From positions 1-50,549 of the forward strand of contig NZ_VWXX01000028.1 in NCBI RefSeq assembly GCF_008632335.1: a DNA stretch of 50,549 nt, written 5' to 3'. The notes beneath the pieces were generated by a model. That model was not told the DNA's origin. It saw nothing but the letters and a program-made list of their open reading frames with translations, and made no database searches. A program made the translations under genes and the position numbers. Every line of letters starts with the position of its first letter. The first letter of the stretch is position 1. Source of the stretch: Thiohalocapsa marina. Lineage in GTDB: Bacteria > Pseudomonadota > Gammaproteobacteria > Chromatiales > Chromatiaceae. This document shows, piece after piece, positions 19,502 to 27,680 of this stretch.

Positions 19502-19720
19502 ATGTTACCGAAGTTACCCCTGGATGAGATGAGTGTTGAGGAGAAGTTGCAGACCATTGAAGTCCTGTGGGACTCCCTCAGCCATGACCCGGATGTGATC
19601 GAATCGCCGCAATGGCATGGCGAGATTTTGGCTCAGCGGGAACAGGCCATCGAGCGCGGCGAGGATGAGTTTGAGGACTGGGAAACCGCCAAGAAGCAAC
19701 TGCGCGACGAGCTGTTGTGA
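19502..19720 (+). CDS. Addiction-module antitoxin-like protein
   Basis: The small acidic protein (72 aa) starts at ATG 19502, with GGAGAG 8-9 nt upstream. An earlier in-frame ATG at 19466 lacks this site. The sequence VEEKLQTIEVLWDSL near residue 11-25 and the ends EDEFEDWETAKKQLRDELL match the putative addiction module component family (Pfam PF09720-like), which partners RelE/ParE toxins. Its stop overlaps the toxin start by 4 nt (GTGA). It lies 84 bp after pglX on the same strand, inside the BREX operon. Confidence 0.82.
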   Translation: MLPKLPLDEMSVEEKLQTIEVLWDSLSHDPDVIESPQWHGEILAQREQAIERGEDEFEDWETAKKQLRDELL

Positions 19721-20019
19721 TCATCCATATCCTCGGCTCGGCCCGCCGTGATCTGGCGGCCGGTTTTCGTTTCTACCAGCGCCAGGCGCCGGGGTTGGGC
19801 GGCTATTTTCTGGATTCCTTGTCTTCGGACATCGACTCCCTGCTGATTTCCGCCGGTGTCCACGCCAAGGCGTTCCGACGTTACCATCGGCTGTTGTCCA
19901 AGCGCTTTCCCTATGCCATCTACTATCGGATGCAGGGCCAAGAGGTGCGCGTGGTTGCAGTTTTTCACAGCCGGCGTGATCCGGCCTGGATCGACAACCA
20001 ATTGAAGCGTAGGACCTGA
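19717..20019 (+). CDS. RelE/ParE-superfamily toxin
   Basis: The 100-aa basic protein starts at GTG 19717, translationally coupled to the antitoxin. Features typical of plasmid-stabilisation ParE/RelE proteins are ARRDLAAGFRFYQRQAPGLG near the N-terminus and, in the C-terminal strands, FPYAIYYRMQGQEVRVVAVFHSRRDP. Members either poison DNA gyrase or cleave mRNA on the ribosome, and the sequence alone does not decide which. pglY begins 4 nt after its stop, so the TA pair seems to be cotranscribed with BREX rather than a separate insertion with its own terminator. Confidence 0.85.
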   Translation: MIIHILGSARRDLAAGFRFYQRQAPGLGGYFLDSLSSDIDSLLISAGVHAKAFRRYHRLLSKRFPYAIYYRMQGQEVRVVAVFHSRRDPAWIDNQLKRRT

Positions 20020-20023
20020 GGTC

Positions 20024-23000
20024 ATGACCCTGATCAAAGACCTGATCGAGATCCCCGAGCGCGTCCAGCGCGGAGATTTCGTGCTGAACCTGGCCAGCGG
20101 CCTGGAGGCCGAGGCCATCGACCAGACCCTGCGGGACTATGTGGTCACGCCGCAGCTGGCCAACTGCTTCGACAACGCCCTGGGCTTCATCAAGAGCGCG
20201 GTCACCGCCGGGCAGAACCGCAACAAGGGCGCCTATCTGCACGGCAGCTTCGGCAGCGGTAAATCCCATTTCATGGCGGTGCTGCATCTGCTGTTGCAGG
20301 GCAACAGCCAGGCCCGGGCCATCGCCGAGCTGGCGCCGGCGATCAGCAAGCACGACGACTGGATGCGCAGCAAGAATATCCTGCTGGTGCCCTACCACAT
20401 GATCGGTGCCGCCAGCCTGGAGTCGGGGGTGCTGGGCGGCTACGCCCGCCATGTGCGCAAATTGCACCCCGAGGCGGCCGTACCGGGCTTCTACCTGAGT
20501 GAACGCCTGTTTGCCGATGCCAACGCCCTGCGCGGCCACATCGGGGATGCGGGTTTCTTCGCCGCACTCAATGCCCACAGCGGGGCCTCCGGCGCGGATG
20601 ACGGTTGGGGTGATGCGGCCGGTGGCTGGGATGCGGTCAGTTTCGATGCGGTGCTGAACGGTCAGGCGGGTGAGGATGACCGCACCCGTTTGGTCAGTGA
20701 CCTGATCGGCAGCCTGTTTTCCTCCTTCACGGATCTGGCCAATACCCAGAGCGGCGGCTATGTCGAGTTCGACGAGGGGCTGCGGGTGATGACCCAGCAC
20801 GCCAAGGCCCTGGGCTACGATGCCATCATCCTGTTCCTGGACGAGCTGATCCTGTGGCTGGCCAGTCACTTGTCGGACCAGGGCTTCGTCCAGCGCGAGA
20901 TTCAGAAGGTGGTGAAGCTGGTGGAGACCGGCATCCCCCGGGAACTGCCGATGGTGAGCTTCATCGCCCGCCAGCGGGACCTGCGCGAGTTCGTCGGTGA
21001 CCAGTACTCGGGCGCCCAGCAGGTGGTGCTGAGCGATTCCCTCAAGCACTGGGAGGGGCGTTTTCATACCATCACCCTGGAGGATCGCAACCTGCCGGTG
21101 ATCGCGGAGCGGCGCCTGCTGCGGCCGATCGACGCGTCGGCGCGGGCGCAGATTTCCGAGGCCTTCGCCCAGACCGAGCAGATGCGGGCCGATGCCTTCA
21201 ATATCCTGCTGACCAGCCACGGCGACCGGCAGATGTTCCGCAGCCTCTATCCCTTCAGCCCGGCCCTGGTACAGGCGCTGGTGGCGCTGTCCTCTGCCCT
21301 GCAGCGGGAGCGCACCGCCCTGAAGGTGATGCTGATCCTGTTGGTGGAGCAGCGCGACACCCTGACCCTGGGCGGGATCATCCCGGTGGGCGACCTGTAC
21401 GACGTGATCGCCTCCGAGGCCGAGCCCTTTTCCGAGCAGATGCGGCTGCACTTCGACAACGCCAAGCGGCTGTTCGAGCGCAAGCTGATCCCCTTGCTGG
21501 AGGCGGAGCACGGTCTGACCTTTGCCGGCCTGACCGAGCTGCCGGCCAGCGATCCCAGACGGGTCGCCTTTGGTAACGACATGCGCCTGCTGAAGACCCT
21601 GCTGCTGGCGGCCCTGGCGCCCGAGATCGAGAGCTTCAAGCAGCTCACCGCCCACAAGTTGGCCGCCCTCAACCACGGCACCATTCGGTCGCCGATTCTC
21701 GGTCGGGAGGCGCAGACGGTCTTGCAGAAGTGCCGCAAGTGGGCCGGTCAGGTGGGGGAGATCAAGATCAGTGACGGAGCCAGCCCGACCATCGGCATCC
21801 AGCTGTCCGGCGTGGACACGGAAAGCATCCTGGAGAAGGCACAGATCAATGACAACGAGGGGAACCGACGGCTGCTGATCAAGCGCCTGCTGTTCGAGGC
21901 CTTCGGGGTGCGGGACGACAATCAGCTGTTCGTCGAGCACGAGTTCAAGTGGCGGGGTACCCGTCGCCAGGTCGAACTGGTCTTTCAGAACATCCGCGAG
22001 ATCACTGACAACCAGACCTTCGAGTCCCGCGATGACGACTGGAAGGTGATCATCGACTATCCCTTCGACAGCCGGGGCTATTCGCCGGTGGACGATCAGG
22101 CGCGGATCAAGGAGTACGAGGACCAGGACGGGCAGGCGCGCACGCTCTGCTGGTTGCCCTATTTCCTGAGCCAGGCGGCCCAGAGAAACCTGGGCAAGCT
22201 CGTCATCCTGGAGGACATCTTCAAGAGCGACGACCGCTTCAACCAGTACAGCGATCACCTCAGCCCGCAAGATCGGGCCAGTGCCAAGAGCCTGCTGGAC
22301 AACCAGCGCAGCCAGTTGCGCCAGCAGATCAAGGATTATCTGCTGGGCGCCTACGGGGTGGCGGAGCCCTTGCCCGGTTCGCTGGATGATCACGCGCACC
22401 TGGCCAGTCAGTTCCTGTCCCTGCAGCCGGGGTTCAGTCCGCGTCCGCCGCAGGGCGTGACCCTGGGGATGGCGTTCGAGCAACTGCTGGGGCAGGCGCT
22501 GGCCTTCCAGTACCCCGACCATCCCGAGTTCTCGACGGAGGTCAAGCTGACCGATCTGGGCAAGGTCTATGAGCAGATTCGTCGAGCCATCCGCGCCGCG
22601 CACGGGCGGATCGACGTGGATGCCGGGCTGCGCGGCCTGATGGCCCAGATTGCCCAGCCGCTGGGCCTGGGCGAGATGCACGAGCGGCATTTCATCTTCA
22701 AGACGGATTGGCCCCAGCATCTCAGTCGGGAACTGGCCAGGCAGGGCGGGGCGGTGACGGTGCAGGCGCTGCGCGAGGCCATGGATCAGCCCAGGCCCAG
22801 GGGGCTGCCGGTGGCGGTGCAGAATCTGCTGATCATGGTCTTCGCCGAGCAGGGGCAGTATGCCTACAGCCGGTATGGGAATGACTATGACGATGTCACC
22901 CTGAAGTCGATCCCCGATGATCTGGTGCTGGTCAAGCAGGAACTGGCGGAGCCGGAACCTTGGCAGGCGGCCCTGGAGCATGCCGGTGCCCTGTTTGGGC

Positions 23001-23689
23001 TGACACCGAGTCCCTTGTTGACGGCGAACAACCAGAACCAGCTGCAACGGCAGGTTCAGGAGGCGGTGAGCGCCGACCTGGAGAATTGCCGCAACCTGCA
23101 GGCCGATCTGGACAGCCATCTGGACCGGCTCGGCATCGACAAGTCCTGCCACCGCTACCAGAACGCGGCGCTGGCCCTGACCCTGTTGGAACGGCTGAAG
23201 GACCTGGAAGGCGTGGCCCTGGTGGACAGCCTGGCGGCGGTGACCCCGGTGACCAGCCTGCAGGCGCTGGGCAAAAGCATCCGTTCCGCAAGTCGCGTGA
23301 GCAACGCCCTGGCCGACAACAACTGGGACTTGCTGCAGACGGTCTGGACCGGTCCGGACCCGGCGGGCGCGCAGGTCAAGGTGCGCGTGACTCAGGCGCT
23401 GCAGGCCGACGAGTTGGTGACCGCATTGGCCGATGCCTTGCGGCAGGCGCAAAAAGAGGCAACCGGCATCATCACGCGGCGAACGCCGCCCGTGAATCCG
23501 CCAGTGAATCCACAGGTTAACCCGACGGTACACCCGCCGCTATCCAAGGGAAAGAAGATCTTGAAGTCCGGCGCACACCAGGGGCTGGGTGCCCATGAGG
23601 CCCATTGCCTGCTCGATGATATTCAGGCAGAGCTGAATGAAGGGGTGCTGGTGGATATCAGCTACCAGATCGTCGGCGAGGCGGACTGA
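20024..23689 (+). CDS. pglY: BREX type 2 ATPase PglY
   Basis: The 1221-aa P-loop protein (DUF6079/PglY family) has Walker A GSFGSGKS at 74-81 and a Walker B-like ILFLDE ending Asp273-Glu274. It is the large ATPase of type 2 BREX, equivalent in position to BrxC of type 1. Near the C-terminus a Pro/Asn/Val-rich linker with PPVNP/PQVNP-type repeats (about residues 1155-1172) separates the main body from a short final domain (GAHEAHCLLDDI...VDISYQIV). The start follows GAGGTC directly after the toxin stop. The stop overlaps pglZ by 1 nt (TGATG). Confidence 0.92.
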   Translation: MTLIKDLIEIPERVQRGDFVLNLASGLEAEAIDQTLRDYVVTPQLANCFDNALGFIKSAVTAGQNRNKGAYLHGSFGSGKSHFMAVLHLLLQGNSQARAIAELAPAISKHDDWMRSKNILLVPYHMIGAASLESGVLGGYARHVRKLHPEAAVPGFYLSERLFADANALRGHIGDAGFFAALNAHSGASGADDGWGDAAGGWDAVSFDAVLNGQAGEDDRTRLVSDLIGSLFSSFTDLANTQSGGYVEFDEGLRVMTQHAKALGYDAIILFLDELILWLASHLSDQGFVQREIQKVVKLVETGIPRELPMVSFIARQRDLREFVGDQYSGAQQVVLSDSLKHWEGRFHTITLEDRNLPVIAERRLLRPIDASARAQISEAFAQTEQMRADAFNILLTSHGDRQMFRSLYPFSPALVQALVALSSALQRERTALKVMLILLVEQRDTLTLGGIIPVGDLYDVIASEAEPFSEQMRLHFDNAKRLFERKLIPLLEAEHGLTFAGLTELPASDPRRVAFGNDMRLLKTLLLAALAPEIESFKQLTAHKLAALNHGTIRSPILGREAQTVLQKCRKWAGQVGEIKISDGASPTIGIQLSGVDTESILEKAQINDNEGNRRLLIKRLLFEAFGVRDDNQLFVEHEFKWRGTRRQVELVFQNIREITDNQTFESRDDDWKVIIDYPFDSRGYSPVDDQARIKEYEDQDGQARTLCWLPYFLSQAAQRNLGKLVILEDIFKSDDRFNQYSDHLSPQDRASAKSLLDNQRSQLRQQIKDYLLGAYGVAEPLPGSLDDHAHLASQFLSLQPGFSPRPPQGVTLGMAFEQLLGQALAFQYPDHPEFSTEVKLTDLGKVYEQIRRAIRAAHGRIDVDAGLRGLMAQIAQPLGLGEMHERHFIFKTDWPQHLSRELARQGGAVTVQALREAMDQPRPRGLPVAVQNLLIMVFAEQGQYAYSRYGNDYDDVTLKSIPDDLVLVKQELAEPEPWQAALEHAGALFGLTPSPLLTANNQNQLQRQVQEAVSADLENCRNLQADLDSHLDRLGIDKSCHRYQNAALALTLLERLKDLEGVALVDSLAAVTPVTSLQALGKSIRSASRVSNALADNNWDLLQTVWTGPDPAGAQVKVRVTQALQADELVTALADALRQAQKEATGIITRRTPPVNPPVNPQVNPTVHPPLSKGKKILKSGAHQGLGAHEAHCLLDDIQAELNEGVLVDISYQIVGEAD

Positions 23690-26367
23690 TGGTCGATGCG
23701 GTGATCCCGAACCCGGTACTGACCCAGCTCAAGGCGATCTTCAACGCAGAGCCCGGCGCCGACCCGGTGGCCTTGGTCTGGCCCGAGCCGATCGAGCCGA
23801 TCGAGTCCGTCATCCAGGTCGCCGGGCGTGAGGTCCGCCTGGTGTTCTGCCCGTCGGAGCTGGCCCTGCGCGAGCGCCTGGTCGGCCATCAACCCAACGA
23901 GCGCAACCTGGTGTTGTTGACGCCCTTCGACGAGTCCCGGCTGGGCAAGGATGTGCTGGCCCGCCTCTGGGGCAACGAGCCCAAGCGCATCAGCCCCTGG
24001 CGCACCCTGGAGCAGTTGCTGCAGGTACGCCAGATCGATCCGCGTCTGACCGTCAAGCACTATCGCTGGATCGCGGACGCCTTGCTGAACAGCTACGAGG
24101 CCTATCGGGGCGCCATCCGCTTTGGCGAGGTACTGGACTTTGATCAGGCCTGGCAAGCCCTGGCGCTGGGCTGGCTGGGATACACCGAGGCCGAGGTCGA
24201 TCTGGACCTGTTGTTGCGCTGGTCGTTGGACCCCGCCACCAACAGCCGAGTGAAGGCGCTGCCTGCGGAGGTGCTGAACCATCTGGGCGATTGGTTGAAG
24301 CCCCGGCTCGGGGATCAGTTCCCGGTGGTGCTGAGTCTCTGGCAGCAGGGGCATGCCGGTGACATGGCCGCTGTCGGGCTGATCTGCTCGATGCTCTACC
24401 GACCAGGGCTGAAGCCCTCCCAGTCGTTGTTCCTGGCACGGGGCCGGTTGAGTGAACGCTACCTGGGTGGGGCCAGGCTGACGGAAGACACCTTGACCCG
24501 CTTCGGACAGCAGACGGCCGATTTCCTGGTCCGACAGAGGCGCCAGTCCGGTGCCCCGTCGATCTCCGCCTGCTTGACCCTGGCCGAACAGATACTGGCC
24601 AGCCTGGACCTGGCGGACCTGGCGATCGATTCCGATCTGCTGCCGATGGCCTTCGGTCAACGCCTGGACCGGTTCGCCAAGGCGCTGCAGCGGGCCATCA
24701 AGGGCAAACCCCTGATCCCCGCTCAGGCGGCCTTGCGGCAAATGCAGCGCCACCAGTTGGCCGATGCGCGCAGGGACCAGGTGCGACGCGCCGAGCTGGC
24801 GGTGCGCGCCTGTGCCTGGCTGAACAGAGAGACGACGCCCCTGGACAGCGCGGCGGGCATGATCCAGGACTTTGTCCGCGAAGGGGGCTTCGTGGATTGG
24901 GCGCGCAGTCATGTCTGGCTGGGCGATGAGCACGAAGGGGTCAGCGCGGCCTACAGGGCGCTCAACCAGCGGCTGACGGAGCGGCGTGAGCAGATGAACG
25001 AGGGCTTTGGCCAACACCTGGCTGCCCTGGCCCAGGGTGACTCCATGGGGCAGGGCATCTGCCCGGTGGAACGCGCCCTGGATGAGATTCTGGTGCCCCT
25101 GGCCAAGCAGCGGCCGGTCTTGCTGCTGGTGCTCGATGGGATGAGCCAGGCGGTCTATCGCGAGTTGTCCGATGACCTGGTGCGGCACACTTGGGTCGAA
25201 CTGCAGCGGGAGGGCACTGATGGCCCCGGCTGCCTGCTTGCTGCGCTGCCGTCGATCACCCGCGTGAGTCGGTATTCCCTGCTGGCGGGCACCCTGGGGG
25301 AGGGCGTGGCCAATGACGAAAAGAAGGCCTTTGCCGGCCATCAGGGGCTGAAGTCCCTGGCCTCGAACAAGTACCCGCCGACCCTGTTTCACAAGAGTGA
25401 CCTGCAGCAGCCAGGCAGCGGCGCCTTGTCGAGCAGCGTGCGCGAGGTGATTGCCGGTCAGGAGCATCGGGTGGTGGCTGCGGTGATCAACGCCATCGAC
25501 GATGATCTGGGCGGTGGGGCACAGGTTGCCCTGCACTGGTCGGTCGCAGCGGTTCACCTGTTGCGGCAGATACTGGAGGCGGCCCGGGAGTCGGGACGGC
25601 TGCTGGTCATGACCAGTGATCATGGGCATGTGCTCGATCACGACATGACCTACCGGGCGACGGAGTCCGAGGCGGAACGCTTCAAGCCGGGGGAGGCAAA
25701 GGTGGAATCCGGCGAAGTGCGGGTGCGGGGTCAGCGAGTGATACAGCCCGGTCACGCGGTGGTGCTGCCCTGGTCCGAAAAGATCCGCTATGCCGCCAAG
25801 AAAAAGGGCTACCACGGCGGTGCCAGTCTGCAGGAATTGGTCATCCCGCTCGGTGTGTATCGCAATGGCGGTGAGACGGATCCCATCGAACACTGGACAG
25901 AGGTGCCGCACCGCGTGCCTGACTGGTGGCAGTGGGAAGACGCCCGCGAGGGGGTTGCTGAAGCGCCGCCTGCGGCAGTCCCGTCAACAGCGAAGCAGCC
26001 TGAGCAGCGACAGGCCGACCTGTTTGCCGCCCTGGAGCCCAAAGCGGCGACCGACGCGGAGAGCGACTGGATCGGCCAGCTATTGGCGTCCTCGGTCTAT
26101 CAACAGATGAAGGCGCGCCATGGCCGCAGCGGCATCGACGACGCGCAGCTGGAGCGACTGCTGCGCCATCTGTCCGAGCGGGGCGGGCAACAGATGCTGG
26201 GCGCCCTGGGCAAGGCACTGGGCATTCCCGGCCTGCGCATCAATGGGTTTCTGGCCAATGTGCAGAAGCTGCTCAACCTGGACGGTTACCCGGTGCTGTC
26301 GATCGATCGGGCCGCGAAATCGGTCCGGCTCAATGTCGATTCCCTGAAGACCCAGTTTGAGCTATGA
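23689..26367 (+). CDS. pglZ: BREX protein PglZ, alkaline-phosphatase-superfamily
   Basis: The 892-aa protein has a central PglZ domain of the alkaline phosphatase fold. The first metal/nucleophile region is LLLVLDGMSQAVY with Asp483, and the second is VMTSDHGHVLDHD with Asp644-His645 and His647. PglZ occurs in every BREX type and is its defining gene. Metal-dependent nuclease activity has been reported for some members. A C-terminal helical segment follows an Ala/Pro/Glu-rich linker (about 755-785). The gene is tightly coupled on both sides, with its stop overlapping brxD by 4 nt. Confidence 0.94.
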   Translation: MVDAVIPNPVLTQLKAIFNAEPGADPVALVWPEPIEPIESVIQVAGREVRLVFCPSELALRERLVGHQPNERNLVLLTPFDESRLGKDVLARLWGNEPKRISPWRTLEQLLQVRQIDPRLTVKHYRWIADALLNSYEAYRGAIRFGEVLDFDQAWQALALGWLGYTEAEVDLDLLLRWSLDPATNSRVKALPAEVLNHLGDWLKPRLGDQFPVVLSLWQQGHAGDMAAVGLICSMLYRPGLKPSQSLFLARGRLSERYLGGARLTEDTLTRFGQQTADFLVRQRRQSGAPSISACLTLAEQILASLDLADLAIDSDLLPMAFGQRLDRFAKALQRAIKGKPLIPAQAALRQMQRHQLADARRDQVRRAELAVRACAWLNRETTPLDSAAGMIQDFVREGGFVDWARSHVWLGDEHEGVSAAYRALNQRLTERREQMNEGFGQHLAALAQGDSMGQGICPVERALDEILVPLAKQRPVLLLVLDGMSQAVYRELSDDLVRHTWVELQREGTDGPGCLLAALPSITRVSRYSLLAGTLGEGVANDEKKAFAGHQGLKSLASNKYPPTLFHKSDLQQPGSGALSSSVREVIAGQEHRVVAAVINAIDDDLGGGAQVALHWSVAAVHLLRQILEAARESGRLLVMTSDHGHVLDHDMTYRATESEAERFKPGEAKVESGEVRVRGQRVIQPGHAVVLPWSEKIRYAAKKKGYHGGASLQELVIPLGVYRNGGETDPIEHWTEVPHRVPDWWQWEDAREGVAEAPPAAVPSTAKQPEQRQADLFAALEPKAATDAESDWIGQLLASSVYQQMKARHGRSGIDDAQLERLLRHLSERGGQQMLGALGKALGIPGLRINGFLANVQKLLNLDGYPVLSIDRAAKSVRLNVDSLKTQFEL

Positions 26368-27680
26368 GCATCAGTCAGCAGCGACGGGAGGAGATCATCG
26401 ACGCGCTGCGGCGCGGCACCGTTCCGCAGTACGGGCTGGATGCGCTGGCCGTTGGCTTGTCCGGTTTCGAGCCCGCCTTTGATGCCGAATTGAAGAAAGT
26501 GGCCCGGGGGTCAGGCCAGTTCAAGGCGATCCGGGGCGAATACGGCAGCGGCAAGACCTTTATCTGTCGCTGGTTGCGCGAACGTGCCCATCAGCTGGGG
26601 TTCGCCTGCTCTGAGGTCCAGGTCTCGGAAACGGAGACGCCCTTGCACCGCCTGGAGACGGTCTACCGGCGCTTGATGGAACGCCTGACCACGCCGGATA
26701 CGCCCTCGGGCGCCTTCCGCACGGTCATCGAGGCCTGGTTCTTCACTCTGGAAGAGGATGTCATCGCCCAGGGGGCGGTCGATCCGGATGATGTCGAGGC
26801 GCTGGTTGCAGCCACGGATGCCTTGATGGAGAAACGCCTGGGCGAGGTGGTGCGCAATGCCCCGACCTTTGCCCTGACCCTGCGTGCCTACCGTCGCGCC
26901 CTGATGGAAGAGCAGGAGGAGATCGCAGACGGTCTGTTGGCCTGGATGGCCGGGCAACCCAACATTGCGGCAGCGGTGAAGCGCTACGCCAGGATCAAGG
27001 GCGATATCGATCATTTCGGGGCGCTGAGTTTCCTGCAGGGGGTGCTGACCATCCTGAAGGATTCCGGTCATCCCGGCCTGTTGCTGGTGCTGGATGAGGT
27101 GGAGACACTGCAGCGGATGCGCAGTGACGTGCGTGACAAGAGCCTGAACGCCCTGAGGCAAATCATGGACGAGCTCGACAGTGGCCGTTTCCCGGGACTC
27201 TATGTGGTGATCACCGGGACCGCGGCCTTCTTCGAGGGCCCCATGGGGGTGCCGCGCTTGCCGCCATTGGCGCAACGCCTGGCGGTGGACTTCAGCACCG
27301 ATGCGCGCTTTGACAATCCCCGGGCCGTGCAGATACGCCTGAAGGGCTTCGACCTGGATTCCCTCAGCGAAGTCGGGCGCAAGGTCCGGGATCTCTACGC
27401 CCAACAGGCGGCAACGGATCGCATCGCCAGGCGGGTGGATGATGGCTACATCGAACAGCTGGCAAAGGCGGTGACCGGTGATCTGGGAGGCAAGGTCGGG
27501 ATCGCACCACGCATCTTCTTGAAGAAGCTGGTGGGTGAGGTGCTGGACCGGGTGGATCAGTTCGAGGACTTCGATCCTCGTCAGCACTATGTCTTGACCC
27601 TGCAAGACCATGAGCTGACCGGCACTGAGCGTACTGCCCGGGGTGCGAATCGGGTGGACGACATCGATCTCGAGCTATGA
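26364..27680 (+). CDS. brxD: BREX ATP-binding protein BrxD
   Basis: The 438-aa P-loop ATPase of the BREX_BrxD (DUF2791) family has Walker A GEYGSGKT at 58-65 and a Walker B-like LLLVLDEVETLQ near residue 240. BrxD is specific to BREX types 2 and 6 and precedes the helicase gene brxHI, exactly as here. It is thought to load or regulate the helicase, by analogy with other STAND/ORC-like partners of BrxHI. The overlap with brxHI is ATGA. Confidence 0.9.
   Translation: MSISQQRREEIIDALRRGTVPQYGLDALAVGLSGFEPAFDAELKKVARGSGQFKAIRGEYGSGKTFICRWLRERAHQLGFACSEVQVSETETPLHRLETVYRRLMERLTTPDTPSGAFRTVIEAWFFTLEEDVIAQGAVDPDDVEALVAATDALMEKRLGEVVRNAPTFALTLRAYRRALMEEQEEIADGLLAWMAGQPNIAAAVKRYARIKGDIDHFGALSFLQGVLTILKDSGHPGLLLVLDEVETLQRMRSDVRDKSLNALRQIMDELDSGRFPGLYVVITGTAAFFEGPMGVPRLPPLAQRLAVDFSTDARFDNPRAVQIRLKGFDLDSLSEVGRKVRDLYAQQAATDRIARRVDDGYIEQLAKAVTGDLGGKVGIAPRIFLKKLVGEVLDRVDQFEDFDPRQHYVLTLQDHELTGTERTARGANRVDDIDLEL

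Noticed and set aside
19721-23533. Very long minus-strand ORF opposite pglY (1270 codons)
   Set aside because: It is the antisense of pglY. The sequence is low-complexity with many Gln, His and Arg residues, as expected from GC-rich codon shadows, and has no domains.
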